From NCBI GenBank assembly GCA_045128835.1, contig JBGVRX010000033.1:1-9543 (forward strand): a stretch of 9,543 nucleotides of DNA, read 5' to 3'. Numbering within the stretch: position 1 is the first letter of the stretch; each line of letters starts with the position of its first letter. The position numbers and the translations under genes were made by a program. Shown one piece after another: positions 6,305 to 9,543 of this stretch. This stretch comes from CALVUJ01 sp045128835. Its GTDB lineage: Bacteria; Bacillota_I; Bacilli_A; RFN20; DUOF01. Under the pieces are notes generated by a model that was given only the letters and a program-made list of their open reading frames with translations, searched no databases and had not been told where the DNA came from.

Positions 6305-6880
6305 CTATTTAACCTCCACATTGCTTAATAAAAAATTAAGCTTATTTTCATATTCTTCTTTTTCTTTTCCAATATTAATTTTAGCATTCATTTCTAGTAA
6401 ATATTTAATACGTTTTTCTAAAGTTGAAGGATGATGCGCTAAACTATCACAAAATTGAATTTTAAATCTTTTATCCGCTAAATAATCATCTTCAATTAAA
6501 TTATCATGAACTTCAATAAGATAACATAACTCTTCAAATTGTTCCCCTTCAAAACCTAATCTTTTTAACGCACACTCTGATATTTCTCTAGATACTGTTG
6601 GATGATTTTTAAAATGCCTTATTTCGCCTTCTTGGCAAGAATGAGGCTTACCAATATCATGAAGCAATAAAACAAGTCTTATTTCAAAATCTTTTACTGC
6701 CATACTTAAGGCTAATAATGTATGTTCAAAAACATCTAAATGATGCTGAGGGTGTTTATGTTCAAACCCTACCATATCATTAATTTCTGGAATTAAGGTT
6801 ACTAACTCTTCAAAGTTATTTCTTATACTAGAAACAACATCATCTTGCATTAATATTTCTTCAAGTCTTTCCCTGCTCAT
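6305..6880 (-). CDS. Stand-alone HD-domain protein resembling the HD region of CCA-adding enzymes
   Basis: Numbered from the ATG at 6880 (191 residues). The HD metal ligands are His53 in DVFEHTLLAL, His74-Asp75 in LLLHDIGKP, and Asp145 in IQFCDSLAHH. HDIGKP followed by HFKNHPTVSREIS (89-101) and CALKRLGF (103-110) closely recalls the HD segment of tRNA nucleotidyltransferases (HDIGKPxxx...HFxGHxxxSA...). No nucleotidyltransferase domain precedes it: the protein starts only about 50 residues before the first His, and the upstream DNA is non-coding. The likely role is hydrolysis of a phosphorylated nucleotide or RNA end; substrate unknown. It is the first gene of an operon with the Nudix hydrolase. 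AAAGGTGA at 6885-6892 sits just before the ATG; the in-frame GTG at 6907 has no such site. Confidence 0.86.
   Translation of the reverse strand: MSRERLEEILMQDDVVSSIRNNFEELVTLIPEINDMVGFEHKHPQHHLDVFEHTLLALSMAVKDFEIRLVLLLHDIGKPHSCQEGEIRHFKNHPTVSREISECALKRLGFEGEQFEELCYLIEVHDNLIEDDYLADKRFKIQFCDSLAHHPSTLEKRIKYLLEMNAKINIGKEKEEYENKLNFLLSNVEVK
6313..6317 (-). promoter_or_regulatory. Ribosome binding site GGAGG that fixes the Nudix start at 6300
   Basis: GGAGG (minus strand, 6317-6313) lies inside the end of the HD coding sequence. It is 12 bases from the ATG at 6300 but downstream of the alternative ATG at 6321, which therefore cannot use it. Confidence 0.65.
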
Positions 6881-6918
6881 ACAATCACCTTTAAAGTATG
6901 TTATCACACTTTTCAGTC

Positions 6919-6952
6919 AAAAAAAAGCAAGCATTAACTTTATATGCTTGCT
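6919..6952 (-). terminator. Intrinsic terminator or attenuator in the leader of the HD-Nudix operon
   Basis: A perfect 9-bp stem, AGCAAGCAT (6926-6934) with ATGCTTGCT (6944-6952), closes a 9-base loop. On the minus strand it runs directly into a U-tract (A-run at 6919-6926). It points toward the HD gene, whose ATG lies 39 bases further on. No minus-strand coding gene ends to its right. It must therefore either terminate a short RNA started near 6974 or act as an attenuator. On the plus strand the tail is poor (ACTCTTTTA). Confidence 0.75.
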
Positions 6953-6980
6953 ACTCTTTTACATTCTTTTCTTTATTTAT

Positions 6981-7010
6981 ATTATATCGTTATACATCGA
7001 TTTTTTTCAT
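6981..7010 (-). promoter_or_regulatory. Candidate promoter upstream of the HD-Nudix operon terminator
   Basis: On the minus strand a perfect TATAAT (6986-6981) has ATGAAA (7010-7005) 18 bases upstream, a four-of-six match to the -35 consensus. A start site near 6974 would put the terminator hairpin 22 bases into the RNA and the HD start codon about 94 bases away. A TTGACT at 6920-6915 could be the -35 of a second promoter beyond the terminator, but only poor -10 boxes follow (TACTTT, spacer 16). Confidence 0.45.
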
Positions 7011-7019
7011 CTTGCTTAA

Positions 7020-7043
7020 ATCTTACTTATTATCTTACTTATT
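7020..7043. repeat. Perfect 12-bp tandem duplication
   Basis: ATCTTACTTATT occurs twice without a gap (7020-7031 and 7032-7043). It lies in the non-coding interval between the divergent HD-Nudix and ABC-transporter genes, just upstream of the minus-strand -35 box at 7005-7010. It could be a regulator site or a slippage duplication. Confidence 0.85.
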
Positions 7044-7089
7044 TGTTACCTTCATAGAAAAGAAAAAATATTTTTATTTTATATATTCC

Positions 7090-7106
7090 TTTCATTTTCA
7101 ATGAAA
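7090..7106. repeat. Short inverted repeat over the -35 region of the ABC promoter
   Basis: TTTCAT (7090-7095) and ATGAAA (7101-7106) form 6-bp arms around a 5-base centre (TTTCA). The right arm covers the place of the -35 box for the TATAAT at 7123-7128. The location suits a repressor operator; arms this short in AT-rich DNA can also arise by chance. Confidence 0.4.
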
Positions 7107-7119
7107 TAAAAAGTTTATG

Positions 7120-7128
7120 TGCTATAAT
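7120..7128 (+). promoter_or_regulatory. Extended -10 promoter of the ABC transporter gene
   Basis: TGCTATAAT at 7120-7128 is a perfect extended -10 element. No recognisable -35 is present at 16-18 bases upstream (AATGAA at 7100-7105), which extended -10 promoters tolerate. Transcription would begin near 7135, at the ribosome binding site GGTGA (7135-7139), leaving a leader of only about 10 bases before the ATG at 7145. Confidence 0.65.
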
Positions 7129-7144
7129 TTGCTTGGTGAGCGTT

Positions 7145-9543
7145 ATGATAGAAGTTAAAAACCTAACAAAATCCTTTAAACGTGGCAAAATAAAAACCAC
7201 TGCCCTAAACAACGTTTCCTTTAATCTTGGAAATAAAGGATTCGTTTTTATAATCGGTAAATCAGGAAGTGGTAAATCTACTTTACTTAATATACTTGGC
7301 GGCTTAAACAGTGCAACAAGTGGTGAAATAATTGCAGATGGAAACACCCTAGCAAAATTTAGTAAATCACAATATGACAAATATAGAAACTCTTATATTG
7401 GTTACATCTTCCAAGAGTTCTATTTAATCGAACAATTAACCCTAGAACAAAATGTAGCTCTATCTTTAGATTTAGCGAACAAGAAAGATAAAGAAGCCGT
7501 TCAATTAGCAATTGAAAAAGTAAGATTAAAAGGCTTAGAACATAGATACATATACGAGTTAAGCGGAGGACAAAGACAAAGAGTAGCTATTGCAAGAGCG
7601 CTAGTAAAAAATCCTAATATAATTCTAGCAGATGAACCTACCGGTAACTTAGATAGTAAAAATGCAACTCAAATACTAAGACTATTAAAGAAAATATCAA
7701 AAGAAAAATTAGTTGTAATTGTATCCCATAACATTGAAAGTGCATATGAATACGCTGATAGAATCATTGAACTTGCTGATGGAACAATAATTAGAGATGA
7801 AGAAAAAGTTCCTGGATACGAGAATGATTTTAAAATAATGAATGACACTCTTACTCTTCCATATTGTAAAGAAATTGGTCATGATGACTTAATAACAATA
7901 AACGCTAACTTACAAGCTGGAAACATAAAGAAAATTGAGCAATTAGGAAGTGGCTTTGTTCCTAGTAAAAATGAAGTGGAAGAATATGAACCAGTAAAAC
8001 TTAAAAAAGCTAATATGAATTTATGGAAGTCTTTATCTTTAGCTGCTAAATTCTTTAAGAAAACAAAACTATCAACAGCATTTACTTTAGCATTAAGTGT
8101 CTTAATAATATTCATACTAGGAATATGTCAATTCTTTATTCAATACGATGCATCAAAATCTATAAGTGAAGTAATGATAGAATCTAACGCAACAGACTTT
8201 GTTTTATATAAAGGAAGATACTATAGCGAAGATCAACCTTACCTTACTATAGATACCCCAGTAAGAGCAGATTCAAACGACATAACTAAATTTAAAGAAG
8301 AAGGTTATGAAGGCGGAATCTATCCTCTTTATAATTACTCTTTACCAATATCCACTTCTAATATAACTCAAGAAAAAGCAATTGCCGCAAAAACAAACAT
8401 ATCTAATTTTTACTTAAAAGAAACATACGGAACATTAGTTACAGACGAACAATACTTAATTAGAATATTTGGAAAAGATGGTAAACTTAATGTCCTAGCA
8501 GGGAATCTAACTGATAAGCCATACGGTGTTATCATAACTGATTACATTGCCGATTCAATAATCTATAACTTTCCTACTAAATATACAAGTTATGAAGATT
8601 TAATAGGTGACTACAAGCCTTCAACTGGACTTAGAGGATACATAAACGCCATTATTGAAACAGATTATAAAGAAAAATATGGAGATTATATAGAGCAACA
8701 TTTAAAAGAAGCTAAAGAAATTGCCGAAGGAAGAAGAGTTACTTTATCTGATACTAATAGAGTTAATGAATTATCTAGTTATACAAAAAAATATCTAGGA
8801 TTAAATTACTCACTAAACAAAGATTTTGGAACTACTCTAGCTAGTAAAGAAGTTAGAGATTACGCCACATTAAACCATGCTTTATTAACATTAGAAAACA
8901 ATAATTCCACTTATTTAGCCACTAATACAATCTATCTCGATTTCAAACTAGAATACGAATTAAATGGCAACGATACAATAATGGGCTTAACATTATACAA
9001 CAAACTATTTGGAACTAAATACACTAAGACAACCATTCCTGAAGATCTAGCGCCTAGAACAATTAAAATTGATAAATTTGATAATAAAATAGCTATTGAA
9101 GAAGGAAGTCCTACTCTTCAATTAGAATTAAATGTAATTGGAATAGATACATCTAGTACAGGAACAAATGCAATTATAACTGATGAATCAAATTTCACTA
9201 AAATAAGAGAAAATCAAACATTTGTATATGCTTATTACTTCGATAACATTGAAGATATCGGAGATGTATATGAACTTTCTAAAGTTAATTTATATTCTAA
9301 TAGTTCTAGTTTGTTTAAAGCCATTGGTTCTGTTAGTGATATAGTTAAAATATTTGAAAGTTTCATCCTATTAATTACGTTAATTCTATGCCTTACTTGT
9401 ATCTTACTATTAATTAGATTCGGTTTTGGAAATATAAGAAAGAATAAATATGAAATTGGAGTTCTTCTTGCACTTGGTGGTAACCATAGAACAATCATAA
9501 AAATATTCCTATCTCAAATAGTATTTGTAGGAATAGTAATATG
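7145..9543 (+). CDS. ABC transporter, ATPase fused to FtsX-type permease (truncated by the right edge)
   Basis: The frame is open from the ATG at 7145 to the edge: 799 residues, C-terminus missing. The N-terminal ATPase (about 1-220) is complete: Walker A GKSGSGKST (38-46), Q-loop Gln90, signature LSGGQ (139-143), Walker B IILADEP (159-165) and His195. After a linker (about 221-300) comes transmembrane helix 1 (about 311-333), then an extracytoplasmic region of roughly 400 residues, helix 2 (about 738-758) and the FtsX motif EIGVLLALGG (770-779), leading into a third hydrophobic segment at the edge. The order ATPase-TM-ectodomain-TM is that of MacB, whose relatives export peptides or lipoproteins or sense antimicrobials by mechanotransmission. 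About two helices should remain beyond the window. The start has GGTGA 5 bases upstream and a strong promoter; a GTG at 7136 overlaps that site and is unlikely. The substrate is unknown. Confidence 0.95.
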   Translation, partial: MIEVKNLTKSFKRGKIKTTALNNVSFNLGNKGFVFIIGKSGSGKSTLLNILGGLNSATSGEIIADGNTLAKFSKSQYDKYRNSYIGYIFQEFYLIEQLTLEQNVALSLDLANKKDKEAVQLAIEKVRLKGLEHRYIYELSGGQRQRVAIARALVKNPNIILADEPTGNLDSKNATQILRLLKKISKEKLVVIVSHNIESAYEYADRIIELADGTIIRDEEKVPGYENDFKIMNDTLTLPYCKEIGHDDLITINANLQAGNIKKIEQLGSGFVPSKNEVEEYEPVKLKKANMNLWKSLSLAAKFFKKTKLSTAFTLALSVLIIFILGICQFFIQYDASKSISEVMIESNATDFVLYKGRYYSEDQPYLTIDTPVRADSNDITKFKEEGYEGGIYPLYNYSLPISTSNITQEKAIAAKTNISNFYLKETYGTLVTDEQYLIRIFGKDGKLNVLAGNLTDKPYGVIITDYIADSIIYNFPTKYTSYEDLIGDYKPSTGLRGYINAIIETDYKEKYGDYIEQHLKEAKEIAEGRRVTLSDTNRVNELSSYTKKYLGLNYSLNKDFGTTLASKEVRDYATLNHALLTLENNNSTYLATNTIYLDFKLEYELNGNDTIMGLTLYNKLFGTKYTKTTIPEDLAPRTIKIDKFDNKIAIEEGSPTLQLELNVIGIDTSSTGTNAIITDESNFTKIRENQTFVYAYYFDNIEDIGDVYELSKVNLYSNSSSLFKAIGSVSDIVKIFESFILLITLILCLTCILLLIRFGFGNIRKNKYEIGVLLALGGNHRTIIKIFLSQIVFVGIVI

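Noticed and set aside
6926..6952. Riboswitch or T-box leader ahead of the HD-Nudix operon
   Set aside because: From the candidate start at 6974 only 22 bases precede the hairpin, too few for a ligand-binding aptamer, and no T-box sequence is seen.
6898..7104. Plus-strand reading frame of 68 codons with a Phe/Tyr-rich translation
   Set aside because: It has no ribosome binding site, runs through the terminator hairpin, promoter and tandem repeat, and its composition reflects T-rich non-coding DNA.
7039..7380. Minus-strand reading frame of 113 codons
   Set aside because: Most of it is antisense to the ABC ATPase including Walker A, and the rest is the regulatory interval.
7879..8115. Minus-strand reading frame of 78 codons
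   Set aside because: It is antisense to the linker and first helix of the ABC transporter and has no supporting signal.
9235..9498. Minus-strand reading frame of 87 codons
   Set aside because: It is antisense to the FtsX motif region of the transporter; a shadow.
1..9543. Mobile element, CRISPR or prophage content
   Set aside because: No transposase, integrase, terminal inverted repeats, spaced direct repeats or tRNA-end duplication were seen.

Overview
This window comes from an AT-rich bacterial genome (about 30% G+C by eye). Its Shine-Dalgarno sites are strong (AAGGAGG, AGGAGG, AGGTGA), intergenic gaps are short, and the eight visible stop codons are all TAA or TAG. Tryptophan is encoded by TGG in full-length proteins, so the standard bacterial code (table 11) fits better than the Mycoplasma code. 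The overall style suggests a low-GC member of the Bacillota (Bacilli, perhaps a gut lineage near the Erysipelotrichia or Mollicutes). No rRNA, tRNA, insertion sequence or CRISPR array was seen.

Layout. The left edge holds the start of an unrecognised minus-strand gene (1-378). It is divergent from a small plus-strand protein with three predicted membrane segments (486-845). Next comes a compact minus-strand operon, transcribed from right to left: a diacylglycerol/sphingoid-type lipid kinase (4240-5094), a large FAD-dependent phytoene-desaturase/retinol-saturase-like oxidoreductase (2695-4227), a flavin reductase fused to a plant-type 2Fe-2S ferredoxin (1545-2693), and a YhhN/TMEM86 lysoplasmalogenase-like membrane protein (871-1530). 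Gaps are 12, 1 and 14 nt, and a terminator follows the last gene. The kinase gene diverges from a plus-strand HD-domain hydrolase (5253-5888). That gene converges, across a GC-rich hairpin, on a two-gene minus-strand operon: a stand-alone HD protein resembling the HD part of CCA-adding enzymes (6305-6880), then a MutT-type Nudix hydrolase (5920-6300). A regulatory interval (6881-7144) holds a minus-strand intrinsic terminator, divergent promoters, a perfect 12-bp tandem repeat and an inverted repeat. A fused ATPase/FtsX-type ABC transporter (7145 to the right edge) then begins and is cut off.

How the genes may work together. The most interesting unit is the four-gene operon. The ferredoxin-reductase fusion is a plausible dedicated electron donor to the saturase-like flavoprotein. 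The kinase and the lysoplasmalogenase homologue on either side both point to a lipid substrate. A membrane-lipid modification pathway, possibly acting on ether lipids/plasmalogens or a polyprenyl lipid, is a reasonable but untested reading. The HD and Nudix genes look like nucleotide housekeeping. The ABC protein, with an ectodomain of about 400 residues, belongs to the family that handles peptides, toxins or envelope stress.

Four start sites were moved to codons with properly spaced ribosome binding sites (2693, 5253, 6300 and 6880).
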